From Ruminococcus sp. (GTDB lineage: Bacteria; Bacillota; Clostridia; Oscillospirales; Ruminococcaceae), in assembly GCA_031262105.1 (NCBI GenBank), contig JAISIH010000047.1, positions 1-58,541 on the forward strand: 58,541 bases of DNA, written 5' to 3'. Numbering within the stretch: the stretch's first letter is position 1; each line of letters starts with the position of its first letter. Under the pieces are notes generated by a model. That model did not search any database and was not told the DNA's origin. It saw only the letters and a program-made list of their open reading frames with translations. Of the stretch, positions 26,511-34,357 are shown one piece after another. The translations under genes were made by a program, and so were the position numbers.

Positions 26511-27473
26511 ATGGCTGAAAAGAAATACTCCGTATCACTCAAGGAAATTATTGACCACTTCGAGCTTGAAGCGTTATATCTTCCGATGGACGGATCGAAG
26601 CTTTATATTCACCAGACCGACATTAACCGCCCGGGTTTACAGATAATGGGCTTTTACGAATACTTCTCCCCTGACCGCATACAGGTTTTGGGGAAGACGG
26701 AGTTCGCTTACCTTGCGACACTTGACGAGCCGACGCGCAAAGAACATCTCGACAAGCTTTGTGCGACGAAAATTCCGGCTTTGATTATAACACGTGAGTT
26801 GCCGAACTTCCCGGAGATGACGGAGATTGCCGCGAAATACGGCGTTCCGCTTCTGCGTTCAAAAGAGGGTACTTCCGGCTTCATGGCGGCACTCATCGCC
26901 TTCCTTAACCTTCATCTTGCCCAGCGCATAACCCGCCACGGCGTTTTAATCGAAGTTTACGGCGAGGGAATGTTAATCCTCGGGGAGTCGGGCGTGGGTA
27001 AATCGGAAGTTGCGGTTGAACTTATCAAGCGCGGTCACAGGCTTGTTGCCGACGATGCTGTTGAAATACGGCGCGTTTCTAACATCAGCCTTGTCGGCTC
27101 AAGCCCCGAAAATATCCGCCATTTCCTCGAAATCCGCGGTATCGGTATTGTAAATGCACGCCGCCTCTTCGGTATGGGTGCTGTTAAGGTTACCGAAAAA
27201 ATTGATCTTATCGTTGAACTTGAAGCGTGGGATTCCGAGAAAGTTTACGACAGAATGGGACTTTCTAACGAATTTACCTCAATTATGGGGGTAAAAGTCC
27301 CCTGCGCGACTATCCCCGTGAAGCCCGGGCGAAACCTTGCGGTTATCCTCGAAGTTGCCGCAATGAACAACCGCCAAAAGAAGATGGGCTATAACGCCGC
27401 TCAAGAACTCCTCGATAACTTGGGGCTTGATGTTGACAAACAGGATACTATTAAAAAGTGGGATATATATTAA
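26511..27473 (+). CDS. hprK: HPr kinase/phosphorylase
   Basis: It phosphorylates and dephosphorylates HPr on Ser46, the sensor of glycolytic state for carbon catabolite control in Firmicutes. 320 residues. The N-terminal domain (1-130) is followed by the catalytic core with RHGVLIEVYG, Walker A GESGVGKS at 158-165, ADDAVEIRR, and the HprK signature LEIRGIGIVNARRLFG. The C-terminal helix carries the phosphorylase region. The ribosome binding site AGGAG lies 12 bases before the ATG, a slightly long spacing. The HPr gene itself, which usually follows in this neighbourhood, is missing here. Confidence 0.97.
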   Translation: MAEKKYSVSLKEIIDHFELEALYLPMDGSKLYIHQTDINRPGLQIMGFYEYFSPDRIQVLGKTEFAYLATLDEPTRKEHLDKLCATKIPALIITRELPNFPEMTEIAAKYGVPLLRSKEGTSGFMAALIAFLNLHLAQRITRHGVLIEVYGEGMLILGESGVGKSEVAVELIKRGHRLVADDAVEIRRVSNISLVGSSPENIRHFLEIRGIGIVNARRLFGMGAVKVTEKIDLIVELEAWDSEKVYDRMGLSNEFTSIMGVKVPCATIPVKPGRNLAVILEVAAMNNRQKKMGYNAAQELLDNLGLDVDKQDTIKKWDIY

Positions 27474-27509
27474 CAGAAGACAGAGGCGAGAGGACAGAAG
27501 ACAGATAAT
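27471..27509 (+). repeat. purine-rich ACAGAAG-type repeat after hprK stop
   Basis: The hprK stop TAA continues as CAGAAGACAGAGG, CGAGAGGACAGAAGACAG and then ATAAT. It matches the element behind padR in composition, period (about 7 bases) and position: both begin with the stop codon itself. It covers the space where the ribosome binding site of the following Nudix gene should be. Confidence 0.7.
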
Positions 27510-27519
27510 GTGTGGTGTT

Positions 27520-28056
27520 ATGGAGCTTTTTGATGTTTATGACCGATTCCGACAACCTTTGGGGCGAACAATACCTCGGGGGGAGGCTTTTTCGGCGGAT
27601 GAATTTCGTATTGTAATTCACGTTGCGATTTTTAACGATTCCGGGCAGATGCTCATTCAACGCCGCGTTGACGGAAAACAAGGCTGGGGCGGAATGTGGG
27701 ACGTAAGTGCCGGCGGCTCGATTCAATCGGGTGAAAGCAGCGGTGTCGGCGCAACCCGCGAAGTTGCAGAAGAAATCGGTATTGACTTTAATTTCAGTGA
27801 TAAATTGCCGCAGCTCACCGTCACAACGCAAAGCGTCTTCGACGATTATTACATCATAAGACTAACCCCCGACATAAGCACACTTAAATTGCAGGAAACC
27901 GAAGTTGCCGAAATTAAATGGGCTGACTTTAATGAAATTGCCGAAAAAATCCGCTCCGGGATCTTTATTCCTTACCACGAAAGTTTTATAAAAACGCTTT
28001 TCGATATAGACTCCAACACGAATTCAAAATCGGTTGTAAGGTTTGCCGACGAATAA
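27520..28056 (+). CDS. Nudix hydrolase (isopentenyl-diphosphate isomerase-like subgroup)
   Basis: About 178 residues. The Nudix box is complete: GGSIQSGESSGVGATREVAE followed by EIGI. The N-terminus MELFDVYDRFRQPLGR and the sequence GWGGMWDVSAGG resemble the Nudix group often annotated as NUDIX domain or IPP isomerase-like proteins in Firmicutes; substrate unknown. The frame extends upstream to 27427 and includes an ATG at 27508 in the purine repeat; I choose ATG 27520 because family members begin there, but the ribosome binding site is poor for both. It lies 46 bases after hprK. Confidence 0.83.
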   Translation: MELFDVYDRFRQPLGRTIPRGEAFSADEFRIVIHVAIFNDSGQMLIQRRVDGKQGWGGMWDVSAGGSIQSGESSGVGATREVAEEIGIDFNFSDKLPQLTVTTQSVFDDYYIIRLTPDISTLKLQETEVAEIKWADFNEIAEKIRSGIFIPYHESFIKTLFDIDSNTNSKSVVRFADE

Positions 28057-28073
28057 AGAAAAGAGCATAAAAT

Positions 28074-28793
28074 ATGAATTTTATCGCGGACACACATACA
28101 CATACCGTCGGTTCAACGCACGCATACAGCACAGTTCTTGAAAATGCTCGCGTTGCGGCGGAGCGTGGTTTGCATTATCTTGCGATAACCGATCATGTTC
28201 CGAACGACCAAGACGCGCCGCACATCTGGCATTTTCATAACATGGAGAGGTCGATTGACAGGGAGCTTTTCGGCGTGAAAATGCTTTTTGGCATGGAAAC
28301 TTCAATCACCGGCGCGGACGGTTCGCTCAACATCGAAACTGCCGAAATAATGCACCTCGATTGGGTTATCGCTTCGGTGCATTTCCCTGTGGACGGCAAC
28401 CCGAGTGACTACACCGAGATTTACGAAAGGGTCGCCGATAATCCATTTGTTGACGTTATCGGACATTCTGCTCACCCGTTTTATCCTTTCGATTTTGATA
28501 AAATTCTGCCGATTTTCCGCGACAAAAATAAGCTTGTAGAAATAAATGAAACGCAGATTACGCACAAGCACCGCTTTATAAATTATCGCGAACTTTTATT
28601 AAAATGCATGAAATTTGAAGTGCCTGTTATCATAAATTCCGATGCACATTTTTGCAATCGTATCGGCGAATTTTACGGCGCAATTAAGATACTTGACGAG
28701 ATTAATTTTCCGGAAGAACTTGTTGTAAATTCATCCGAAAAAAACTTTATCCGTTATTTAAAAATCAGGGGGAAAGAGAATTTATGGATATGA
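28074..28793 (+). CDS. PHP-domain phosphoesterase (YcdX-like)
   Basis: A 239-residue single-domain PHP hydrolase. Metal-binding histidines occur in DTHTHTVGSTHAYST, AITDHVPN, ASVHFPVD, IGHSAHP and INSDAHFCN, the spacing of YcdX/PHP phosphatases that use three metal ions. It is related to histidinol-phosphatase but is not in a histidine operon. This family member recurs between hprK and murB/rapZ in clostridial genomes; its substrate is unknown. The stop overlaps the murB start by ten bases. Confidence 0.9.
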   Translation: MNFIADTHTHTVGSTHAYSTVLENARVAAERGLHYLAITDHVPNDQDAPHIWHFHNMERSIDRELFGVKMLFGMETSITGADGSLNIETAEIMHLDWVIASVHFPVDGNPSDYTEIYERVADNPFVDVIGHSAHPFYPFDFDKILPIFRDKNKLVEINETQITHKHRFINYRELLLKCMKFEVPVIINSDAHFCNRIGEFYGAIKILDEINFPEELVVNSSEKNFIRYLKIRGKENLWI

Positions 28794-29716
28794 CGGAAGC
28801 TATCAATGTTATAGCTGACGCCGCTGTCAGACTCAGTTGCAAGGCTTTGTTTAACGCAAAACTTTCCGACTGCACCACTATAAAAATTGGCGGAACAGTT
28901 CCGCTTCTTATCAACGTTAACAGTGTTGATTCGTTAACCTGTTTACTTAAATTAATAAAAATTTACGGCGTAACTTTTATGGTTATCGGCAATGGCTCAA
29001 ATCTGCTTTTTGACGATAAAGAGCATAGTTTTATAATCCTTCGCATGAACGGAGATTTCGCCGAAATAAAGGTTAACGGCGAATTCCTCGATTGCGCGCC
29101 GGGAGCCATGCTTTCGAGCGTTTGCAGGGTTGCGGCAAGACGTTCTCTTTCGGGACTTGAACAGCTTTTCGGTATTCCGGGTTCAATCGGCGGCGCGGTT
29201 TTTATGAACGCAGGCGCGTACGGCCGCGAAATTTCCGATGTAATTGATTCGGTTACGACGATAAATGCGGACGGCGTTACAAAAACGTATTCCGCCGCCG
29301 AATGTTTATTCTCATACCGCGAAAGTGTTTTTATACATAATCGCGAGATTATTACCCACATAAGGCTCAAGCTCACGCGCGGAAAATCGGACATTATCAA
29401 GTCGCAGATGGAGAGCTATACTGCACGCAGAAAAGAAAAACAGCCCCTCGAATTCCCCAGTGCCGGCAGTGCTTTCAAGCGTCCGAAGGGTGCGTATGCC
29501 TCGGCTTTAATCGACGAATGCGGCTTGAAAGGGCTATCAGTCGGCGGCGCAATGGTCAGCGAAAAACACGCCGGATTTATCATTAACACAGGCAATGCGA
29601 CATTCGCCGATGTGCTTTCGCTGATGAAAAAAATAATCGGTATCGTTGAACTTCAAACGGGTTTTAAACTTGAACCCGAGCCGATTATCGTTTCGGACAA
29701 CATTTTAAAGATTTAA
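28784..29716 (+). CDS. murB: UDP-N-acetylenolpyruvoylglucosamine reductase
   Basis: FAD enzyme that reduces UDP-GlcNAc-enolpyruvate to UDP-MurNAc for peptidoglycan. 310 residues. FAD-binding motifs VIGNGSNLL and GIPGSIGGAVFMNAGAYG are present, the proton-donor serine in PSAGSAFKRP, and the C-terminal EPEPIIVS. The sequence lacks the tyrosine loop of type I enzymes and belongs to type II. The start ATG 28784 sits inside the end of the PHP gene; a second ATG two codons later is also possible. GGGGGAAAGAG lies upstream. Confidence 0.96.
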   Translation: MDMTEAINVIADAAVRLSCKALFNAKLSDCTTIKIGGTVPLLINVNSVDSLTCLLKLIKIYGVTFMVIGNGSNLLFDDKEHSFIILRMNGDFAEIKVNGEFLDCAPGAMLSSVCRVAARRSLSGLEQLFGIPGSIGGAVFMNAGAYGREISDVIDSVTTINADGVTKTYSAAECLFSYRESVFIHNREIITHIRLKLTRGKSDIIKSQMESYTARRKEKQPLEFPSAGSAFKRPKGAYASALIDECGLKGLSVGGAMVSEKHAGFIINTGNATFADVLSLMKKIIGIVELQTGFKLEPEPIIVSDNILKI

Positions 29717-29743
29717 CGCTTGCAAAAAATAACGGAGGTCGCT

Positions 29744-30628
29744 ATGACAGATGTACCGGAGTTTCTGATTATAACGGGAATGTCGGGCTCGGGGAAATCC
29801 GGCGTTGTCAACGTTTTAGAGGACAACGGTTACTATTGCATTGACAATATCCCTCCCCAGCTTATTCCGAAATTCGCTGAAATCGCCGTTAATGTTAATA
29901 AGAGCGGCAGCTCGTCAATGGAAAAAATCGCGCTCGTTACGGATATTCGCGGAGGCGAACTTTTCCGCGAATTTGACGAGGGTTTATCCTACCTAAAGGG
30001 GCAAAACATAAGCGCGAAAATTATGTTTTTAGACGCGTCGGACGACGTTTTAATCAGGCGTTATAAAGAAACGCGGAGGCGTCATCCTCTCGACACAGAC
30101 GGGAGCGGAAGCATTAGGGCTGCCGTTGAAAAAGAACGAAACATACTTTCTGATGTACGTGAATCCGCCGACTTTTACATTGATACTTCCGAGCTTAAAG
30201 TTGCGGAATTAAAGGAAGCAGTCAACGCACTTCTGCTCAATAATCCGCTTGACGGAATCAGCATTAAAGTCACTTCATTCGGCTTCAAATTCGGAATTTC
30301 GCTCGAAGCGGATCTCGTTTTTGACGTTCGATTTTTGCCGAACCCTTTTTATGTTCCGGAACTCAAAAACATGACGGGGCTTTCGGAGGACGTTCGCGAA
30401 TATGTAATGAATTCGCAAGACAGTGTTGAATTTTTAAAAAGGCTTAAAGATATGCTCGATTTCCTGCTCCCGCGTTATAAAAAAGAAGGCAAGAGCCAGC
30501 TTATAATCGCGTTCGGCTGTACCGGCGGAAAACACCGAAGCATAACTTTTGCGGAGCTTATCGGGAAATATATTTCCGACGGCGGCTATAACTGTCGGAT
30601 AAGCCACAGAGATATTAACAGGCACTGA
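29744..30628 (+). CDS. rapZ: RapZ/YvcJ nucleotide-binding protein
   Basis: A P-loop protein of about 294 residues. In enterobacteria RapZ adapts RNase E to the sRNA GlmZ; in Firmicutes its homologue YvcJ binds nucleotides and affects competence, with no known RNA target. Walker A GMSGSGKS at 12-19, DNIPPQLIPKFAE, LDASDDVLIRRYKETRRRHP and the C-terminal IAFGCTGGKHRSI are hallmarks. A TTG at 29720 is open in frame, but ATG 29744 has GGAGG upstream. It lies 28 bases after murB and 8 bases before whiA; the yvcK gene normally found between them is absent. Confidence 0.96.
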   Translation: MTDVPEFLIITGMSGSGKSGVVNVLEDNGYYCIDNIPPQLIPKFAEIAVNVNKSGSSSMEKIALVTDIRGGELFREFDEGLSYLKGQNISAKIMFLDASDDVLIRRYKETRRRHPLDTDGSGSIRAAVEKERNILSDVRESADFYIDTSELKVAELKEAVNALLLNNPLDGISIKVTSFGFKFGISLEADLVFDVRFLPNPFYVPELKNMTGLSEDVREYVMNSQDSVEFLKRLKDMLDFLLPRYKKEGKSQLIIAFGCTGGKHRSITFAELIGKYISDGGYNCRISHRDINRH

Positions 30629-30635
30629 GAAATTT

Positions 30636-31574
30636 ATGTCAACTTCACAAAAAATAAAATCAGACCTTTGTAAACGAAAAGTTTATAGTAAAGAATCGCA
30701 ATTTTTGTGCTTTTACGGTATCTTGATAACGCTTAAAAACTGCAACGAAAACGAGATTATCTTTACCACCGCAAACGCCGATACAGCGGAGCTTTTCAAG
30801 AATTTTTGCGTAAATTTTTCACACGATAAATCTTCCGTGAAAGAGCGGAAAACAAAAAAAGGCGGCAGGGATTATTACGAAATTTCTGTTATTTCGGACA
30901 CTGCGAGAGCGAAAATTTTATCCGCTTTTCAAATTTATAATTCCCATGATATTTCGCGTGAATTAATCGACAGCGTTCTTGTAGGGGATTTTTTCGCGGG
31001 GGTATTTTTATCCTGCGGCAATCTGACAGAACCCGAAAAAAGCTATCATCTTGAGATGGTTTTGCCGTATGAAAAGACTGCACTCGACATAAAAAAACTG
31101 CTTGAAGAAAGCTTTTGGCAGGAGGGCATAAAGGTCATTTTCAGGCGCGGAAAATACGTTCTTTACATGAAAGGGTCTGAACGGATTTCAGACTTTTTAA
31201 CCTACATCGGGCTTTCGGATACAGCGATCGAAATTTACAACACCGAAATTTATAAAAACATCCGAAACAAGGCGAACCGTATCGCGAACTGCGATGCCGC
31301 AAACATAGAGAGAGCCGTCGATGCAGGGTTAAAGCAGCTTTCGGATATCGAATATATTTACGCCGCGGGTAAGCGAAAAACATTGCCGCAAAAACTTCGC
31401 GAAACGGCAGATTTGCGCCTCGAAAATCCGCAGATGACACTCCGTGAATTAGCGGAAAATCTTGACGAACCCGTAACACGTTCTTGTGTAAATCACAGGT
31501 TAAAAAAATTATCGCTTTTAGCGCAAACCCTAAGAGAAAAAAATGAGTTTCGTACATCTTCACGTGAAGTCTGA
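30636..31574 (+). CDS. whiA: DNA-binding protein WhiA
   Basis: A conserved Gram-positive regulator with a catalytically dead LAGLIDADG-like N-terminal part (about 1-210) and a C-terminal helix-turn-helix, involved in cell division in Bacillus and sporulation in Streptomyces. 312 residues. Recognisable are GDFFAGVFLSCGNLTEPEKS, NRIANCDAANIERAVDAG, and the HTH segment MTLRELAENLDEPVTRSCVN. The stop lies 32 bases inside the dnaE frame, so translation of the two is probably coupled. The N-terminal region is rather divergent. Confidence 0.94.
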   Translation: MSTSQKIKSDLCKRKVYSKESQFLCFYGILITLKNCNENEIIFTTANADTAELFKNFCVNFSHDKSSVKERKTKKGGRDYYEISVISDTARAKILSAFQIYNSHDISRELIDSVLVGDFFAGVFLSCGNLTEPEKSYHLEMVLPYEKTALDIKKLLEESFWQEGIKVIFRRGKYVLYMKGSERISDFLTYIGLSDTAIEIYNTEIYKNIRNKANRIANCDAANIERAVDAGLKQLSDIEYIYAAGKRKTLPQKLRETADLRLENPQMTLRELAENLDEPVTRSCVNHRLKKLSLLAQTLREKNEFRTSSREV

Positions 31575-34290
31575 CTACAGCCTTTTGCAGTCCTCTGCAC
31601 ACACAGAGGACATTGTTTCGCGTGCTAAAAAACTCGGGCAGAAAGCGGTTGCTTTGACCGATAACGGCGTAATGTTCGGCGCGGTGAAGTTCGTGAAAGA
31701 AGCAATTTCCGCCGGAATTAAGCCGATAATCGGCATGGAAATTGACGCAAGAAACAAGCATAATTTATCGGAATTAGGCGGCATGGTTTTTATCGCAAAA
31801 TCACCCGAGGGTTATAAAAATCTATTAAAAATTGCGTCGGCGGGAATTTTGACCGATGATTTTTTATTTGAACATTCACGCGGATTAATCGTTCTTACGG
31901 GCGGACAAAACGGCAAACTTCAAACACTTTTGTCTGATGGATTTTATAACGATGCAAAGAATTTTTTATTAAAAATTAAAACACATTTTGAAAATCTTTA
32001 TATTGAAATTACAAATCACAATCTTAAATCAGAAGCAGATATTCTTCCCCTCTGTGTTAGGCTGGCAAAGAATTTGGGCATACCGCTTGTTGCGACAAAT
32101 GACGTTCGTATGAGGTTACGTGAGGACAAAGAACGGTGCAGTTTGCTTTCATATTTAAGCGATAGAATCACACCTCCCCAAAATGACGAATACTATATAA
32201 AATCGTCGGAAGAGATGGCAAAATTATTTTCCGACATTCCCGAAGCAGTTATCGAAACCGAAAAAATTGCGGATATGATTTGTGATAATGTTATCGAAAT
32301 CGGGAAACTTCATATGCCTGTTTATTCGCGCGAAGGCGTAAAAAACAGTGCTGATTTTTTAGTTTCGCTCGCTAAAAAAGGTATGGAAAAGCGCTTCGGA
32401 AAAAGCCTTACAGAGGAGCATAAAAGCCGTCTTTTTTATGAACTCGACGTGATTTTACGGATGGGGTTTGCCGACTATTTTTTAATTGTCTGGGACTTCG
32501 TTAAATTCGCGAAAAACTCCGGTATTCCAGTCGGGTTAGGGAGGGGATCGGGCGTCGGATCTTTTACGGCATATTGCATCGGAATTACGGGAATTGACCC
32601 GATAAAACATCAGCTTTTGTTCGAGCGTTTTCTTAATCCGGAGCGGGTTTCGCTCCCCGATCTTGACATTGATTTCGGGCATGAACGCCGTCATGAAATT
32701 ATTGAATATATCGTAAAAAAATACGGAAATGAAAACGTCGCCGGGATTGTTACATTCATGTCGATTAAGGGGAAATCCGCTGTCAGAGAGGCGGCGAGGG
32801 TTCTCCGGTTCCCCGCAAAACTTACCGATTTCACAGCGAAACGTATACCGATAAATGAAAAATTGTCGGCGTTAAAACTTCCGAACGGAAACTGGGATGA
32901 AAACGATTCTGAGATAAAAAAACTGCTTGATGCGGCAGAACTCATTGAAGGTTATCCGAAAAATATCTCGACCCACGCTTCCGGAATTGTTCTTTCCGAT
33001 GCGCCGATAACAAACTATGCGCCGGTTATTGAAACTTCTTCGTATTTTGAAGGTTCAAATCCCGCCGACAGCATGAAAATAACGCAGTTTGCGATGAATT
33101 ATCTTGAAGATGTCGGACTCGTGAAGATGGATGTTTTGGGACTAAAACACCTTACGATTATTGACGATTGCGTTTCACAAATTAAGAAAAAAAACGCCCT
33201 TTTCGATGAAAATTTAATACCTCTTGATGATAAAAAAACCTATCAAATGCTTTCCGCAGGGCAGACGCTCGGCGTGTTCCAGTTTGAATCCGAAGGCTTT
33301 ACAAAAGTATTGAAAGAGCTTTGTCCGGAAAATATCGAAGACTTAACCGCAGTAAATGCACTCTTTCGTCCGGGACCGATGGACAGCATAAAAAGCTTCA
33401 TTGATGCAAGGCACGGAAAGGCAAAACGACGTGTTTTGCATCCGCTTATAGACGAAATTTTAGACGAGACATTCGGCATAATTATCTATCAAGAACAGGT
33501 TATGCAGATTGTACAAAAACTTGCGGGATTTTCACTCGGGAGAGCCGACATTTTAAGACGTGCAATGGCGAAAAAAAAGTCGGGAATTATCGAGCGAGAA
33601 CGGATTGAATTTTTAGCGGGAGCTGATAAAAAAACGATCCCCCGAAACGTTTCAGAAAGCATATATAATGAAATCGAAAAGTTTTCATCATACGCTTTTA
33701 ACAAGTCTCACGCAGTCGCGTATTCCTACATTGCATACCGCACCGCTTACCTGAAATGCCACTATCCGACCGAATATTTAGCGGCGTTATTATCAAATTC
33801 ATTCGAGCAAAAATACATTAACGAAGCGTACAGATTAGAGATAAAATTTCTCCCTCCCGATATAAATAAATCTGAAAAAAAGTGCGTTTCGGAGGGCGAA
33901 AAAACTATTCGTTTCGGACTCTCGCTGATAAAGGGAATGGGTATGCACCCTATCGCCGCGATTATGACAGAACGCGAACGCGAGCGTTTTTATTCACTCG
34001 AAGATTTTTGCGCCAGATTTGAAACATTCGTTGTTCCGCGAAATGCAATTGAAAATTTAATCTATGCGGGAGCGTTCGATTTTTGCGGACAAACTCGCCG
34101 CGCAATGCTTCGCAACCTCCCGATAATTATGGAACGTGCCGCGTCTGAGCGTGAAAATGCCTTCTCCGGGCAGCTTGGCTTTTTTGATAACGAAAAACCG
34201 GCTTCGCAAAGTGAGCAGGACATCCTCGAATTCGACCGGAATGAACTTCGTAAACACGAGATTGAAGTCTGCAAAATCGCGTTCGGATAA
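31543..34290 (+). CDS. dnaE: DNA polymerase III alpha subunit DnaE, C-terminally truncated
   Basis: A replicative polymerase of the DnaE type; Firmicutes use it with PolC. It has 915 residues where 1100 or more are usual. Visible: PHP domain (FVHLHVKSDYSLLQ, LTDNGVMFG), polymerase palm with LPDLDIDFGHERR and GLVKMDVLGLKHL for the catalytic aspartates, the finger motif NALFRPGPMDSI, the IIYQEQVMQI stretch, and the helix-hairpin-helix region to about 870. The sequence stops at EIEVCKIAFG, exactly where other members continue with EVLG..SGHP into the OB-fold and tail. A standard stop and the next gene 67 bases on show no remnant. Two residues in the PHP site differ from the metal-binding pattern. 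Confidence 0.92.
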   Translation: MSFVHLHVKSDYSLLQSSAHTEDIVSRAKKLGQKAVALTDNGVMFGAVKFVKEAISAGIKPIIGMEIDARNKHNLSELGGMVFIAKSPEGYKNLLKIASAGILTDDFLFEHSRGLIVLTGGQNGKLQTLLSDGFYNDAKNFLLKIKTHFENLYIEITNHNLKSEADILPLCVRLAKNLGIPLVATNDVRMRLREDKERCSLLSYLSDRITPPQNDEYYIKSSEEMAKLFSDIPEAVIETEKIADMICDNVIEIGKLHMPVYSREGVKNSADFLVSLAKKGMEKRFGKSLTEEHKSRLFYELDVILRMGFADYFLIVWDFVKFAKNSGIPVGLGRGSGVGSFTAYCIGITGIDPIKHQLLFERFLNPERVSLPDLDIDFGHERRHEIIEYIVKKYGNENVAGIVTFMSIKGKSAVREAARVLRFPAKLTDFTAKRIPINEKLSALKLPNGNWDENDSEIKKLLDAAELIEGYPKNISTHASGIVLSDAPITNYAPVIETSSYFEGSNPADSMKITQFAMNYLEDVGLVKMDVLGLKHLTIIDDCVSQIKKKNALFDENLIPLDDKKTYQMLSAGQTLGVFQFESEGFTKVLKELCPENIEDLTAVNALFRPGPMDSIKSFIDARHGKAKRRVLHPLIDEILDETFGIIIYQEQVMQIVQKLAGFSLGRADILRRAMAKKKSGIIERERIEFLAGADKKTIPRNVSESIYNEIEKFSSYAFNKSHAVAYSYIAYRTAYLKCHYPTEYLAALLSNSFEQKYINEAYRLEIKFLPPDINKSEKKCVSEGEKTIRFGLSLIKGMGMHPIAAIMTERERERFYSLEDFCARFETFVVPRNAIENLIYAGAFDFCGQTRRAMLRNLPIIMERAASERENAFSGQLGFFDNEKPASQSEQDILEFDRNELRKHEIEVCKIAFG

Positions 34291-34310
34291 ATTATTCTTC
34301 ACAAAATTTT

Positions 34311-34353
34311 AACCTCTGTATATCATGATAACAGCAACCGATATACGGAGGTT
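34311..34353 (+). promoter_or_regulatory. hairpin covering the ribosome binding site of the DUF2974 gene
   Basis: AACCTCTGTATATC (34311-34324) can pair with GATATACGGAGGTT (34340-34353), 14 pairs with one G-U, leaving a 15-base loop. The right arm contains the GGAGG that serves the ATG at 34358. It may be a weak end for dnaE or may block translation of the next gene. Confidence 0.65.
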
Positions 34354-34357
34354 ATTT

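Noticed and set aside
34325-34357. Earlier start of the DUF2974 gene at ATG 34325
   Set aside because: No ribosome binding site before it, whereas GGAGG precedes ATG 34358; the upstream codons lie in the loop of the hairpin.
34200-34357. Frameshift hiding the rest of dnaE
   Set aside because: Only 67 bases lie between the stop and the next gene, too short for the missing 200 residues in any frame.
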